Shown here in pieces: positions 35,058 through 47,384 of a stretch of DNA of 64,000 bases. The notes under the pieces were generated by a model, which made no database searches, was not told where the DNA came from, and saw only the letters and a program-made list of their open reading frames with translations. The stretch is from Iris pallida (Eukaryota; Streptophyta; Magnoliopsida; Asparagales; Iridaceae), in the NCBI GenBank assembly GCA_029216955.1, contig JANAVB010004182.1, forward strand, positions 1-64,000. Direction: 5' to 3'. Numbering within the stretch: position 1 is the first letter of the stretch; every line of letters starts with the position of its first letter. A program made the translations under genes and the position numbers.

Positions 35058-36674
35058 GTAAACCCCATAAATTTTTACTAGGATTTTTTTAAATTTATTT
35101 TGGCATTTTTTGGGTTATTGTATGACGAGTATGAACGTGTGATACAAAATATTTGTCTAAATAAATTTTACTATAAATTTTTACTAAATATAACAAATAA
35201 ATATTTTGTTCGAAATACTTATATGGTAGTAAATTTGCTTTGTTTTAGTGTCATAGCATATCATTGCCCAAATATAGGTTTTATTTTCTTATAAAAGTTA
35301 TTTTATTTATTATACAAATATGTTATTAGTTTCAAAAATAGTATTTATATAAATATTTTATTTCGCATGCGAGGAACATGAAATTAGATTCATGTATATC
35401 TTAGTTTTTGAAACCAATTGTAATTCTTTTATTTACTTGCAAAAGGTTATTCAAACATTTAATATTATTTTTGAAATTAATTATTATTATTTATTATTCA
35501 TAAAATGATATTTTGAAATTATTTTACTAATATTTAAATGATTATAGTGATTTAAAATTTTAAACTTATTTTTATTGGTTTTATTTTAATAGTTTTAATG
35601 TAAAGATAGGTATAACTAGATTTATATTAGATTCATATTGTATTAAATTGGTTTTAAAGTAATTTAAATTAAATAATGAATATTCTAATGGGATTTGAAA
35701 ATTTTCTAGTCCATATCCATCTAGGAGTCCACCTTCCATACAAGGAGAGGCTCCTTGCTCTCTTCCAATGAATTCCACAAGTCCAAATTTCTCTCCACCA
35801 AAAGGGTTGTGCACCGTGTCGGTGTCCAAATTTTTGTGGCAGCCGTGATAGCCTCAGGTCCGACCCCGAGTGTCCATCCATCGGACCTCCGCCTCTTCCA
35901 CCACTGACCGATCACCCTTATCACCACCATCACCACCTACATCGCCCACGATCACCGTTGGACCACCATTAAAACCGTCCACCATAGCCACCGTCTCCGA
36001 TACCACCGCCTGTAAACCACCCTGGCCGACCCCTCCATTCCTCCCGAGCGTAGCTCCAAGTCCTCCACCGGACAACGGCCACCCACACAACCAGACTTCG
36101 ACCCCCGCTGCCATCAACACCAAAATCACTACCGCCAAAACGACCGCCACCGCTATGGCCGTCTCCAAACTCATACCCACACAACAAAATCATCACCACC
36201 ACCACAATAAATAAATCGACAAACTCACCTCCGTCCAGCGGCGCTGCCCCCATAGTGCCACGATTGGCCCGTCCTTGCACACCTGACGCAGACCTTGCCC
36301 AGCGCCACCCCCGCTTCCACCAAATCACTCCTTCCTCCTTAGGCCAGCGTCGACCATGCCTCACCGCCATCATCTTCTCCGGTGCTACCCCCACTCCCAA
36401 CACGGCCAGACTTTGATGCCTCCTCTATGGCCGGCAGCTTCGCCGTGCCAAGAAACCCTCGTTGCAGCTTTGACCGCCCTACCGTTCGTATCTGCCGTGC
36501 CTGAGCGCGTACCGCTGTCCTCCAACTCCCTCCGTATCGACAGCCTCTGGAGAGAACCGCCGGTGACGTCCACCCAACTTCCGCTCTTTTCTCCATATCA
36601 AATCTCAAACCCCAGAAGAGAGCAGTAGCCGACAGACTGCAGACTCTCTCCCCTCTTTCCTCTCCTTATGTTAC
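35058..36674 (+). repeat. LTR-F, 5' part (partial Gypsy LTR)
   Basis: TGTAAACCCCATAAATTTTT at 35058 followed by TTTATTTTGGCATTTTTTGG and TTATTGTATGACG is the usual opening of a plant chromovirus LTR. An AT-rich half (to about 35700) passes into a GC-rich leader-like part (35850-36630). Frames there are rich in Pro, Thr and Ser on one strand and Gly on the other, and look compositional. LTR-F is cut by GypsyB; its remainder would lie beyond the window. Confidence 0.5.
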
Positions 36675-36938
36675 TGTCACTCCCCATTCCCAGAATACGT
36701 ATTTTAATACGTGTATTGCTTGAATGTATTTTTTAATATTTATCATGCATTTGTTCTGTATTTAATTTCTTTAATTTTATGCTAATTAATTTTTTGTATA
36801 TTATTTTCTGCTTTTGCTTAGCTCTTGGTTTATTTTGTTCATGTTGAACCAACTTGGTTTAGCTTGGTTCATATGATAAGGGCTGGATGGCCTAGCTTTG
36901 TAGGAAGGAATGGGTGGTGGAGCTTAACTTGGGCCAGA

Positions 36939-37008
36939 TATTTATATCCTTTTTCTTTCTCTCTCCTTACAAACTCTATTTATTTCCTCTACCAAAAACC
37001 CTAACCCC
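36939..37008 (+). promoter_or_regulatory. GypsyB LTR TATA box and telo-box leader
   Basis: TATTTATATC at 36939-36948, then AACCCTAACCCC at about 36997-37008. A TATA box followed by a telo-box within 60 nt is a common plant promoter layout, also seen before the Copia env-like ORFs. The 3' LTR keeps both (59258 and 59310). Confidence 0.5.
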
Positions 37009-37406
37009 TTTGGAGAGGCATGTACATCTTGCACACATGAGGGATTTCAAGCATTCCTATTTATTTTTAGTCTATATTGTTCTTTCCTTTTCCTCTACAA
37101 GTTTAGGTCTTGAAGTTTTTTATTTCATGGATGGTGGTGTGTAGATGTAAGTTTTTAAGTTTCATTTTTATGGTTTTTATGATTTTAATCTATCAAACTT
37201 TGTTGTTTTCAAAAACAAGTTGTTCTATGTTGTAGAGAATTCAATTCTAGTCTATTTTGACCTTTATTTCACCCAAAACCGAGTCCGGTAGCCCAAGTTA
37301 TGGCCAATGAAAGTTCTTGGAACCCTATGGTCGGAGCTTGCTGGTACAGCAGCACAGGATGCCATGTGCACACTGTTGTGTGGGCTATGCACCCATACTA
37401 TTGAGC

Positions 37407-37611
37407 AGGCTATGCACCCACATGCGGGCTATGCCCACATGCAGGCTATGCGTCCACATGCAGGCTATGTGCCCACATGCAGGCTCTGCGCCCACATGCA
37501 GGCTATGCTCCCAGATGCAGGCTATGTACCCACATGCAGTCTATGCGCCCACATGAAGGCTATGCGCCCACATGCAGGCTATGCGCCCACATGTAGTCTA
37601 TGCGCCCACAG
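37407..37611 (+). repeat. 19-bp minisatellite in the GypsyB LTR
   Basis: About eleven units of GGCTATGCGCCCACATGCA with point changes and one 2-base deletion. Because 19 is not a multiple of 3, all forward frames repeat with a 19-residue protein period. Spacer-free tandem units rule out CRISPR. The 3' LTR does not reach this point before it is cut, so it cannot be compared. Confidence 0.9.
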
Positions 37612-38817
37612 GGATCAGTGCACTCCAGTTATCTTAGTCTGTACGATTTTCCGAATTCGAGCGTTTCGTCTTGTCTCTCGCACCATCCGTTTAGATTATG
37701 CCACTTGTTGCATGTTAATATTTTAATACATATTGTTGTGTGGAGTATGCCCTGTGTCTTGATTGGTTTGGATACCCAGTATGATTGGAACTTAACCCTA
37801 AGAGTTATAGACTCGACCATACTAAATACTAGTTTGACTTTATGCCTGTCACGAATTGACATTGATTGTCACTTCGACTAATAATTGATCATGCATTCCT
37901 AGTTGGAACTAAAGACTGGCTAGTCGTCTTATTGAATTGAATAATACACGTTCATATATTAACTATGAACCATTGCAATCGATTAGGCAATCTCGAACAT
38001 TGGCATATGGATACGTGCAGACTTCAACTTATTTATACAAAAGCAGCATATGTAACTTACAGTCAAGGCAGAATTATTCGTGGCTAGGTTTGATTGTTGT
38101 ATTACGCTATGTAAGACCTACAACCTAACCGCACGGGCATCGTTGTAGAGTTATGCATATCGTACTCTGTACGAAAGTACTATTCTGAATTACCATGATC
38201 CACGACATAAGATTTTAACATAGGGACTATTAAGTTAAATAAAATAACTATTGCACGGAGAGAATGGATTCCGAATTCTTATATGGCAGCCATCTTGGGA
38301 CAATTAGCCCCGACATGGCGGCTGGTTCCCACGGATACTACAAACCTGCCATACGGGCAGGGAGTGGTATCTGTTTATATTTTTCTTTATATTAATGACA
38401 GACGTCCCACTGGGACACATCTAATCATGATTGGCACAATTGATTATTGGGTAGACTAGCCTTGCTTGTACATTGTAAGAACTGAGGAATCCCTTATTAC
38501 ATATTTGTCGGACAACTTGGAACTTACCGTTAGCAAGCCATAGTAGTTGTATTGCCGTTTAATTTGATTTGTTTGTGTACTGTACCTACTCGTTAACTAC
38601 TGAGATGAGCAGAATGTCAGGACAGACGAGTCAACTTCTGTCCTTATTTGGTTGAGAAGTTGGCTTGAAGTATCGTGATGTTGTGTGAATCCAGTAGCAA
38701 ACAGAGACATTATTTATCACGTTCTTAACCCTTATCACTGGTTCTAATTCTTCATATCGTGCTTCCTTTGTGGTGCTTGCTATTTGAGGTCTAACCTCTC
38801 TGGTTTTGCATGGCCAG

Positions 38818-38876
38818 ATTTAGAGCCAGCTCCCGAGGACTCAGCTTACTTCCATCTCCAAGATGGTCAATACTAG
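38818..38876 (+). other. Short acidic frame behind an acceptor, GypsyB LTR
   Basis: After TTTTGCATGGCCAG the phase used in the other LTRs reads LEPAPEDSAYFHLQDGQY and stops. Position within the LTR and acidic character recall the blocks at 17082 and 63174, but the sequence is not alignable. Confidence 0.25.
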
Positions 38877-39320
38877 AGGGATGAGCAGAAGGACACGAGT
38901 GGGTTCCTTGCTTCCCTGTTCATTTTGCTACTTATTTTACTTTTGCGCTTGGCACCGACATGTTAGTCGGACTATCTTGCACTTACTTTTACATAATTGT
39001 AACTAAGTCAGACTGCAGCTGATAACGATTGTGTATACCTTGTTATATCATCTAGCTATGTTTTGTAAAGCCAGATCTCAAGAATATTTTGACTGAGCGG
39101 TTGGGATGCCGTACTGCTCACTCTTACATGTTCTCTACTTACTGCTTTTTATTGAATGATTGGGACAATAGATTTTGAGTAACCCTAGTGATACTTTCAT
39201 GCAGTATGCACCCCTCGTCTTTTAGACAATATTGATCGTATTATACGGTATTATCTACCCGTAATACGTAGTGGCTGAGTCATTCCCCGCTCTCCGGTAT
39301 TCTAGTTCTAGGGCGTAACA

Positions 39321-39775
39321 AAGTTTTAGTGGTGGCCCATGCAAGTCTAATTTTAGACTTATGGGGTATTTTAATTTATAGGATGTCTAAATCACACATG
39401 TTTCCCCTTTATCTCCTGATTCGTTACTCTCGATCCTAGCTTGACATTCTGGTATCCTTTGACTTCATTGATCTTTCCTGTCCGATCGTTTGATTGTTCT
39501 CTTGTCCCTTTTCTTAGGGGCACCTCATCGCATCTGTCAGAGCTGGACAGCAACAACAAGGGCAACACGAAGGACATGACCATGTTGGTCAGCAACAAAG
39601 GCCAGTACTACCTCAAGAGAACATCCAAGAAGAGGTGATAGTGGAACCAACAGCTGGACCGCAGTATCTGGAGGTTCCAACACCACCAACAGTTTCGCCT
39701 ACCCTTGTGGAAGTAAACACGCAAGCCCTTCTTGAAATCATAAGAGGGATGATGGCTACTCAGCAACATCAGATG
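39321..39775 (+). pseudogene. GypsyB leader and gag N-terminus
   Basis: The leader has the TTTTAGTGGTGGCCCATGC block seen after the other LTRs. A CCCTTTTCTTAG acceptor-like site (about 39506-39517) leads into a Gln-rich frame (GQQQQGQHEGHDHVGQQQ) and EVNTQALLEIIRGMMATQQHQM. No ATG stands at the expected start. The frame is cut at 39775 by the solo LTR. Confidence 0.65.
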
Positions 39776-42190
39776 TGTAGCACCCAGTTTTCAAATGAGG
39801 GTAATTTTGAAATTTTATGTTTATAATTATTTAATAATGATATTTAATTTATGATATGATTTTTGGTGATTTTAAATTATTTTTAAAATTATTTAAATCA
39901 ATGACTTGTGGTTTTGACGTTTTGCTAGTGAAACCCTAGAGACTGTTTGACCTAGAGCCTAACCATGTGATTATGATATTTTAATGTCATTTTTGGCCTA
40001 AGGATATTTTTTTTGCATTTGACCTCTTTGAATTATTTTTATATTTTTTATTTATGATATTGTTTTGGGGTTATTTGAGTCGGGTTCGAATTTCAACTCA
40101 ATCCGACTTGAAATGGGGACCCGGGGGTAGTTTGACTCTAGTGGGACCCACACATCGTTAGGCATGGCCCACATGATATTAATTTTAGTCCACATGATAG
40201 AAATACTTTAGTTAGAGGTTAGACTAATTATTATGGATAAGGTTAGTGTGATTAGAGACTTTAGAATGACTAATTTAGCCCCAACCAATTAGCCCTTTCT
40301 AATACTCATAGAATAGGTTAGTGGAGGGCATTTTGGACCTTACCATAATAGGACAAATAGCCCCATATGGCCAGCCACTTTGGAAGAGGATAGGCTCAAG
40401 TTCATTTCATTATTCTCATCCACACTCTCTCTTTGTTCTTCCCCAAATTCCTAGAGAGCAATCCCTAGCAATTTTCGAGCAAATCCTTCCATTTCACCAC
40501 CAAATCTTCTTCTTCCTTCTCCATTTAGCCAAGGAGGAAGCTACCCAAGTTTGGGAGGATTCGGAGCTCGTTCATGTCCTTTTGGAATATCTACGTGTCG
40601 GTGTCGCTCCGGGAAGGCTTTTCTTCGATTCGATCTACCGGGAGGTATAAATCCCTTCTCCTTTTCATTTCTCATGCATATAGGTCTATTTTAAACCCGT
40701 AGAAATGACCCCATGGTTGTATCTCCATTTGTGTCCATTACGTGTCCATTTGGAGGTCATAGGAGTGTCCTTTGTGTTGTGGTTGTGTCCATGTGGGAAA
40801 ATCCCAAATTTGGACACACTATGTTTTTTTTTTGGACACACTATGTGTTGTGTTATGTATGAATGAATTATTACATGTTTAATCTCATATTTTGTATTGA
40901 GATGTGTTCTATAGTGTCTCATATATATATTAGTGTAGAGAGTGAGTTCTTGATATATTATGTTATATACTTGTGTTCTTTGTCTCAAACTACCCAATTC
41001 CGTCATGATTTTTATCCACGTTTTTAATTTCAGTCCTAACTTAGAAATATCATAACTTCTAGCTCAAAGCCGTTTAATCTCTCATTTTTTTTAAAAGAAG
41101 CGTATTGAAGTTAGCTTTCCAAAAACATGTACTAATAGGCCTAATTTTTCTGTAACTTTCTGAAGAATTATTTGAGTGTCAGCTGTACGAAAGACAAAGG
41201 CGTTTTCGGTGTTTTCGCGATTCGGGAGTTTCCGGAAACGAAAACGCGATCCGTTTGAAGTTTCAGAAAGCTAACACATAGATCTATAACATACTTTAAT
41301 CCTAGATTTAATTCATGCTGAGATGGTACAGTATTGATTATTAGTAGGAGTTACTATTCGGCATATGTATTTTGTGCACCCTTGTGTGTAATATAATGTT
41401 CTATTTGATTTTAACCCATGTTAATGTATATACATTATGTAATTAAATAGAGAATGCAAGCAAGTAAATAAATGATGTATGAGGTGTAAGTATCCTATCT
41501 AATGTAAGCATGTATAAGTATGACTTATAATGAATATGTAGGTTCCATAGTATGTAATGTATGGTGCATATAGTAGTGCAAGAGAATAAATGAATGATGA
41601 ATGAATGCATGCATGAATGTAATGTAATAATAGATGTAATGTATGCAATATACGAGTTAATGAGATGTAATGTTCTATGTTAACACAAATCCTATATTAC
41701 CTCATGTACCCCCTTACACTATGTTGACACTATCACACTTGACACATTGTTCACTTACACTTTCACACTCTTTGAATATATACACTTTGTATGCCCATTT
41801 AACCCTTACTTACCCCTTTGCCATGTTCACATACACACATAGCCTCTTAAATAAGTATTTATAAATATAGTTAACTTAGCTATGTATGTATATTATATAT
41901 GTTAGCATATTGTATTGTAATATATAAGTTTATATAACCATTTAAAATGCCATGATTATAGACCTAATGTTGAATACCATATATGCATGTGTATATATGT
42001 GTAGACATATATAGCTTAAAGTAATAGATTACCTAGTGTATATCCAATGTGAATTCTTGCCTATTTTAGTATTGAATAATTGCATGCTATATAGAGTTGG
42101 GTGTATGTTGGCTTGTATAGCCTTGTATTGATGTGTGCTTGCTAGGATAGTCTTGGTTAGGCCTAGTAAGACTTACTGGGTTAGGACATG

Positions 42191-42272
42191 ACCTAGTTTG
42201 ACCTAGTTTGACTAGTGCAGTTGACCAGAGTTGACCAAGGTTTGACTTTAGCCTAGTTTGACCTAGATTCAT
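42191..42272 (+). promoter_or_regulatory. TTGAC (W-box-like) array, solo LTR
   Basis: TTGACC/TTGACT words repeated within about 80 bp, in the same place relative to the 54-nt block as in GyA1 and GyA4. Confidence 0.5.
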
Positions 42273-42339
42273 GTAGAGTGCATTGTAGTACTTTATATTA
42301 CCCTTCTGGACATGTTGTGACTTGTGCTGTTTTAATTAG

Positions 42340-42393
42340 GAGCCAGACACCTCTTCTCGGACAGTATCTTTACCTTGGACATTCAGATATCAG
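42340..42393 (+). other. 54-nt exon-like block, GypsyB solo LTR
   Basis: Bounded by GTTTTAATTAG and GCGAGTACATTC. It is exactly 54 nt and open in the shared phase. Confidence 0.45.
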
Positions 42394-43433
42394 GCGAGTA
42401 CATTCTCTGATCATTTCATATCATGTTTAGGATTATATTTGCTTTAGACTATCTTACTTGATGCTGACGTTGGTAACATGGATTGGAACTATATGGATCC
42501 CTTCATGAGATGTTATCCCTCTCGGAAGCATCAGATACTTTTGTCATGTGTTTCACTTACATCATGTATCTCATGCTTCTATTATCATGAATCTTCAGGA
42601 ATCAGCTAGGACTCATGTACCCTCATGATCACCGAGCCTTCACGAATCAATTCATGAATCACCCTTTATGGGCAACATAGTATAATCATGAATCTTAACG
42701 TAACTTGATTGGATCCTTGTGTATTGATTGGGGATGGGGGAGTATAAATGAACATGTGAATAATTCCAAGTAGTATAATCATGAATCAATTCCAAGTAGG
42801 TAATCATGAATCAGTCCTATGCCATTCATATGTTTATCCTGTACTCTGAATCACTAGCACTGTCTCTCTATATATCATAGATATTTACTTACAGTCTCTT
42901 TTACATTATGCTATTTCTTCAGATCCTGTATTTTATTCTCTAGCATGATTACATTTCCTTTCCTGTTATGACTTGTTGAGATGTAGTGTGCTCGCTCCTG
43001 TCCTGACTGGACCTATTGATAAATTTTACAGATAGCCTGGAGGTTGCCTGCTAGCCTAGAGGAGACAGTAGAGGTTGCATAGATAGCTAGGATTTTGCTT
43101 ATAGTTTATTTTCAGTCATCTTGAGTTGTATTTATGGATTACTGTATTTGGGTTTTGAGATGTATTCTGAGTTTGTATCTTAGACACTTAGACTTCTATC
43201 TATTGTATATCTTTTCGATTTCATGTTTATCTATCTTCCTTTATGCTCTACCTTAGATGTGATTGAGTTTACTTCTGCTATGTCACCCCCATTCGGGAAG
43301 TATAAACTGTTTAGTCTTATACTGTTAGATGCATTGAGACCTAGGACAGCGTTCTACCACCGACACTGCGGCGTAGGCTGGGCGTTGTTACGTTCTCGTG
43401 CCCTAACTCTAGGGTGCGGGTCATGACAAGATG

Positions 43434-44620
43434 TTGGCCCAGTAATGCATGTACACTCAGCTGTAAGAGCAGAATGTATTGCTCAACCAGGGATTGCAAA
43501 CATCTTTGGAAAGAGGAGTGTGGACTGTTTTAGGGCGCCAATCAGGTTCTGTAAGTACACTCTCGTCATTTCAAGGACACGGAAGATGCCATTTCAGCAG
43601 ATGCATGGCTTAAGGATATCGAGGTTATTATGACAGCGGCTAAGGTACCGACAGAAGAACGTGTGGAACAGTGAAGCTGATACATCAGGACCTCACACGT
43701 GATTGGTAGGAATTAGAAGAAGTGGGCATCAGACGTCCTATAGCTTGGGATGATTTTACTGTGAGGTTCAAGACGAAGTACTATGGAGTTATGGCGCAGT
43801 TCGAGCTACAACAAAAGTATATCAACCTCAAGTAGGCTGACAAGACAGTGGATGCTTATGCAGCAGAGTTCTGCAGACTGAGTAGGTTCGCCCGGAGATG
43901 GTAGCAACGGAGAGCCAGGGGGCTATGAGATTTCAGCAAGGGTTCCATCTTGAACTCTTACAATTGATAGAGGGGCACAACTACTAGACTTTCGATGATG
44001 TATTGGCGGCAACCCGGAGGTATGAGATCACCATCTAGAGGATCACATCAAGGACTGGAGGTTAGAAGAGATCTCACAATCAGATTGAAGGAGGAAAGGA
44101 AGTAGCGCCCGAATAACAGCACAATCTCCTTGCATTCACATTCACGATGTGGCGATACGAGGGCCAGCACACCAACAAGAGAACAACAACAGCAGAGGAA
44201 GAACCAGTAACACCCAGCGGGCTGCACATATTGTGGGAAGGCAGGGCACACTAGAGGTGTGTGTCAGGTATTGAACGGACAATATTTGATATGTGGAAGT
44301 CCAGATCATCGGGTTTCCACCTGTCCATGAATTTGAGGTCAGGAGGACCAGTACAATAATTTCCTGTGCTGCTAGCACCAGGGGCAGGCCAGTATCAAGG
44401 ACCAGCGCTAGCAGTGAGACCGTTGGCACAACGTCTGTGATGTCACAGGCTCAGATGTTTCGGCAGCAGGGATGCCGATGCAGCAGCAACAACAAAGACC
44501 ACCACAGCATCACCAAGGTAGGGGCCAAAAGCAACACCAGACTAGACCGCAGCATAAAAACTAATAAGGAGGCCGAGGGCAGGCATTCAATCTGTCCTTG
44601 GATGAGGCATTGGCATCGGA
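43434..44620 (+). pseudogene. GypsyB gag, capsid and zinc knuckle
   Basis: Retrotrans_gag-type core: DDFTVRFKTKYYGVMAQFELQQKYINLK, then DKTVDAYAAEFCRLSRF, the usual W..F...F..KYY / EF..L.QG..SV..Y...F..L.RF pattern. Several CAG to TAG stops break it, for example after INLK. A basic linker precedes CTYCGKAGHTRGVC (44223-44264), a complete CCHC knuckle, followed by a half knuckle YLICGSPDHR. GyA1 carries three such pairs, this element one. Capsid assembly and RNA packaging are the known roles. Confidence 0.8.
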
Positions 44621-44861
44621 AGATGTTGTGGCAGGTAACATTCTCGTCGCCTCATATCCCACCGTAGTACTGTTTGATTCAGGAGCATCACACTTATTTA
44701 TATCGGCACGTTTACGACACGACTAGGAATAACATTCGAGGCATTGCCAGAGAGGCTGAATATACTCACTGGTAATGGGCTCGTAGGAGTTAGTAGAGTT
44801 ATTCTAGCATGTCGAGTTGTAGTGTGCGGGTGTTCCTTGCCCGCCAAGTTGATAGAATTTC
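44621..44861 (+). pseudogene. GypsyB protease, N-terminal part
   Basis: SLDEALASEDVVAGNILVAS leads into VVLFDSGASHLFIS, the retropepsin DSGA active site (GATTCAGGAGCA at 44676-44687). A stop follows LRHD. The domain is split by Copia2 at 44861 and resumes at 55753 with the VGNFDIILGMDWL end of the protease. The exact 5-bp duplication means removing Copia2 restores the reading context. Confidence 0.85.
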
Positions 44862-45387
44862 TGTTGACACAAAATCACAGTCAACCAAATATTGATAAAA
44901 TTGATAATATAATACTTGTCATAATTCAATATGACACATCAAGACTGAATTCAGTACAAGACAGACGACGACTCGTACCTACAGCGTACTATGTTTCGAG
45001 CCTGTATTTTTTACTTTTCTTGAGTCTAAACAAATGTAAACTGAGTTGCACTGAGCAGCTTGGGCCTATTCCTATCTCCAAGCCTTAAACCAAAAGCTCC
45101 ACCAAAACCAACTAGCCTATTTAGCCCACTAGACCAATTCTGTCTTCTGGAGACAGAGTTCGGGCCGTACTCTACCTCCACACAGAGTTCAGGCCGAATT
45201 CTTTCCCCTAAAATCCAGGATCCTAATTTTAGGGTTTGCTGTATGCTAGTTGTCCAACGACCAAAAATTTGAATTCTTGACCCAGAATTCTGGCCGAATT
45301 CTGTCTATTGCTACTCCTATAAATAGGCCTTGAATTCTCACTTTTGAATCATCCAATCTTCTATTCTCTTCTCTCTAAATCCTTATA

Positions 45388-46805
45388 TGTCACGACCCGG
45401 TCCCCAAATACTTGGGTCGAATCGGATCATGCCCAGCCTGCACCGTTGTTGAGACGGCGGCAGTAAGCTGTATTCCATATGCAGGTACAATCAACAACAT
45501 TTGAAATTTTTAATTGCCACAACATTTAATTTAACGATAAAATAACTTGTTCATTACAAAAGAGTTCACCACTTTTAAAATAACATTAATTTAAATAAAA
45601 GACAACATCTCCATCTAAGCAGAAGTATCATCATCAACATCAGGAACCTCCTCTGGAAGCATAGCAGGATACTCTGGGTCGTAATAGCTACTAATCTGTA
45701 GCTCTGAGTCATCAATAGGACCTATTGGGTGTGGGGAATCCAGTCAGGAAAGGAGCAAGTACAATTATGAAAATAACAATTTGCATAATGAATAGAAAAT
45801 TGAAATATTAAAATAACTTTGGAAACAATGATTTTCAACTATAAAACAATTGTGATTTGAGTATGCAGTATCTATGACCGGTTTAGGATGATTCACTTGT
45901 ATCCTATTGATACGGTCCGGCCTAACCCCGTGTGAAGAGGGGTAAGCTCGCACATTCATTTACTATTGGGCTTTGATCATAGATAACTACACTACTCCCC
46001 ATTATCCCGATGCAATGATTCAATGTGTTACTCTAGGAGAGAGTACGTGTAACAATTGTGTATTTAATATGCAATATTCTAATATTAATTAAACTGAAAT
46101 TAACACAACCATACTTGCCTTGAATTTCAATTGGTCGAGATTTGTACTTCGGGATTCGAAAGGTCACGTTCTTCCTTGAAATCCTACATTCCGGAGAACT
46201 TTATCTCAGAAATACAAATACCAGAAAAATCTAGTTGCAATCTCTATTTGTCTTTCCTAGTCTATTTTAGTTATTAGCTAACTAACACAACATCACAACG
46301 TTTACTAATGAGTTTGAATTTAGAAATTCAATTTATTTAGGTTTTTCGGGAAAACTTGTAATTTACCAATTTATTGGAAAAAGATTGGTATTTCTTTTAT
46401 GACTTATATATAAAAATTATTTTCTTAAATGAGAAAATCGTGAATTTCTAATAAATATAAATTTTTAAAATTAATCCTACGCGTTCATACAACCCAATAA
46501 AATAAAATTACTTCCTACTAATTACAGGCCTGGGCTTATGCCCTTACAAATTTAATTACAAATTGAAATAAGAAGAAACTTGTTAGTCTTGAAAATTACC
46601 TATAATTAAATAAAAACTAACAATTGCCAATTTAAATTATATAAAATATATGAGTCTCAGACTCTGGTCCAGTCGTCATGTTCAGCTACTCTGCCTCAAC
46701 GTCCGGTCGTACCGGTGCGTTTGCATTTCTCTGGGGCCCACTGACCAATGTGGTCGTCGCCCAAAAATATTTATAAAATAATATTTTACCGACTTTCTTG
46801 ACCCA
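45388..46805 (-). mobile_element. Reverse-oriented solo LTR in the Copia2 5' LTR
   Basis: On the plus strand it starts TGTCACGACCCGG, the inverse of the GGGTCGTGACA end of the GyA LTRs. On the minus strand it has CCTGACTGG followed by an acidic frame (45722-45615), an AG|GCAAGT donor-like site, and a conserved-style end, so it is a distant relative. It is flanked not by 5 bp but by direct copies of 117 bp (45271-45387) and 116 bp (46806-46921) of the host LTR. The far boundary is uncertain by some bases. Confidence 0.7.
45615..45722 (-). other. Acidic frame in the reverse solo LTR
   Basis: Reads DDSELQISSYYDPEYPAMLP then EEVPDVDDDTSA and stop. Its position after CCTGACTGG and its SYYxPE / DDDT pattern parallel the STYYGATLDD / VDDTPLD frame of GyA1 despite little base identity. 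Confidence 0.35.
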
Positions 46806-47333
46806 GAATTCTTGACCCAGAATTCTGGCCGAATTCTGTATTGCTACTCCTATAAATAGGCCTTGAATTCTCACTTTTTGAATCATCCAATCTTCTATTC
46901 TCTTCTCTCTAAATCCTTATACAAGCCTTACCCTTCTCATCTACTAGCCACAAGCTCCCTAAGCCTCAAAGTGCTCAGTGCTCTTCAGTTAGGAGTTTGT
47001 ACAAGAGTTCAAAAAGTTGTCTGAAAAATTCCAAGCATCGCCACTGCGATCTCTGTAAGAAGTTGACGTGCTCTTCTGAAGTAAAGACACGAGTGTAACT
47101 GCTATTTCACAAATAGTGGATTTAATCCAGAGCTAGAGTTCTCAGGCCTGGACTGGTCCTCCACGAGGAAAACCAGGTTAAAATCGGCTATGTTTGCATA
47201 TACTTTCTCGCTCTTTATAATTTTCGCATTTACTCAGATTATTTACTTTTGGTGAAAGAGTTTAATTTTTTAATTGGATATTATTGTCATAAACTCTATT
47301 CACCCCTCTAGAGTTGCCTACTTGTTCTTCGTT

Positions 47334-47345
47334 TGGTGTCAGAGC
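47334..47345 (+). other. Copia2 primer-binding site
   Basis: TGGTGTCAGAGC, two bases after the 5' LTR, complementary to the 3' end of initiator-Met tRNA except for one A to G change. Confidence 0.9.
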
Positions 47346-47384
47346 TCTGTTCTCCAACAAGGACTAATATCCTAGAGCTGATCC

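Larger units (their letters stand above)
36675..39320 (+). repeat. GypsyB 5' LTR
   Basis: 2646 bp, TGTCACTCCCC...GGGCGTAACA. It matches the 3' LTR over the 401 bases available. It has a TATA box, a 19-bp minisatellite, and near its 3' end an acceptor-like TGCATGGCCAG with a short acidic frame. Confidence 0.85.
39776..43428 (+). mobile_element. Solo LTR in GypsyB gag
   Basis: 3653 bp, TGTAGCACCC...GGGTCATGACA, flanked by a perfect agatg duplication (39771-39775 and 43429-43433). It is of the GyA type: opening block, TTGACC array (42191-42272), 54-nt block (42340-42393), hairpin block (43281) and conserved 3' end. The acidic last exon is degraded. Confidence 0.9.
44862..47331 (+). repeat. Copia2 5' LTR, interrupted
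   Basis: LTR proper is 44862-45387 plus about 46806-47331, similar to the 962-bp 3' LTR. TATA box CTATAAATAGG at 45317-45327 lies just below a cluster of TTCGGGCCGAATTC-like dyads. The TATA segment is present twice because of the duplication around the inserted LTR. Confidence 0.88.

Noticed and set aside
35853..36628. Frames of 60-144 codons on both strands, Pro/Thr-rich or Gly-rich
   Set aside because: Several overlapping frames are open at once in a GC-rich, low-complexity stretch inside an LTR; none has a recognisable domain.
37407..37611. Regular short repeats that could suggest a CRISPR array
   Set aside because: The units are contiguous 19-mers without unique spacers, in a plant LTR; it is a minisatellite.
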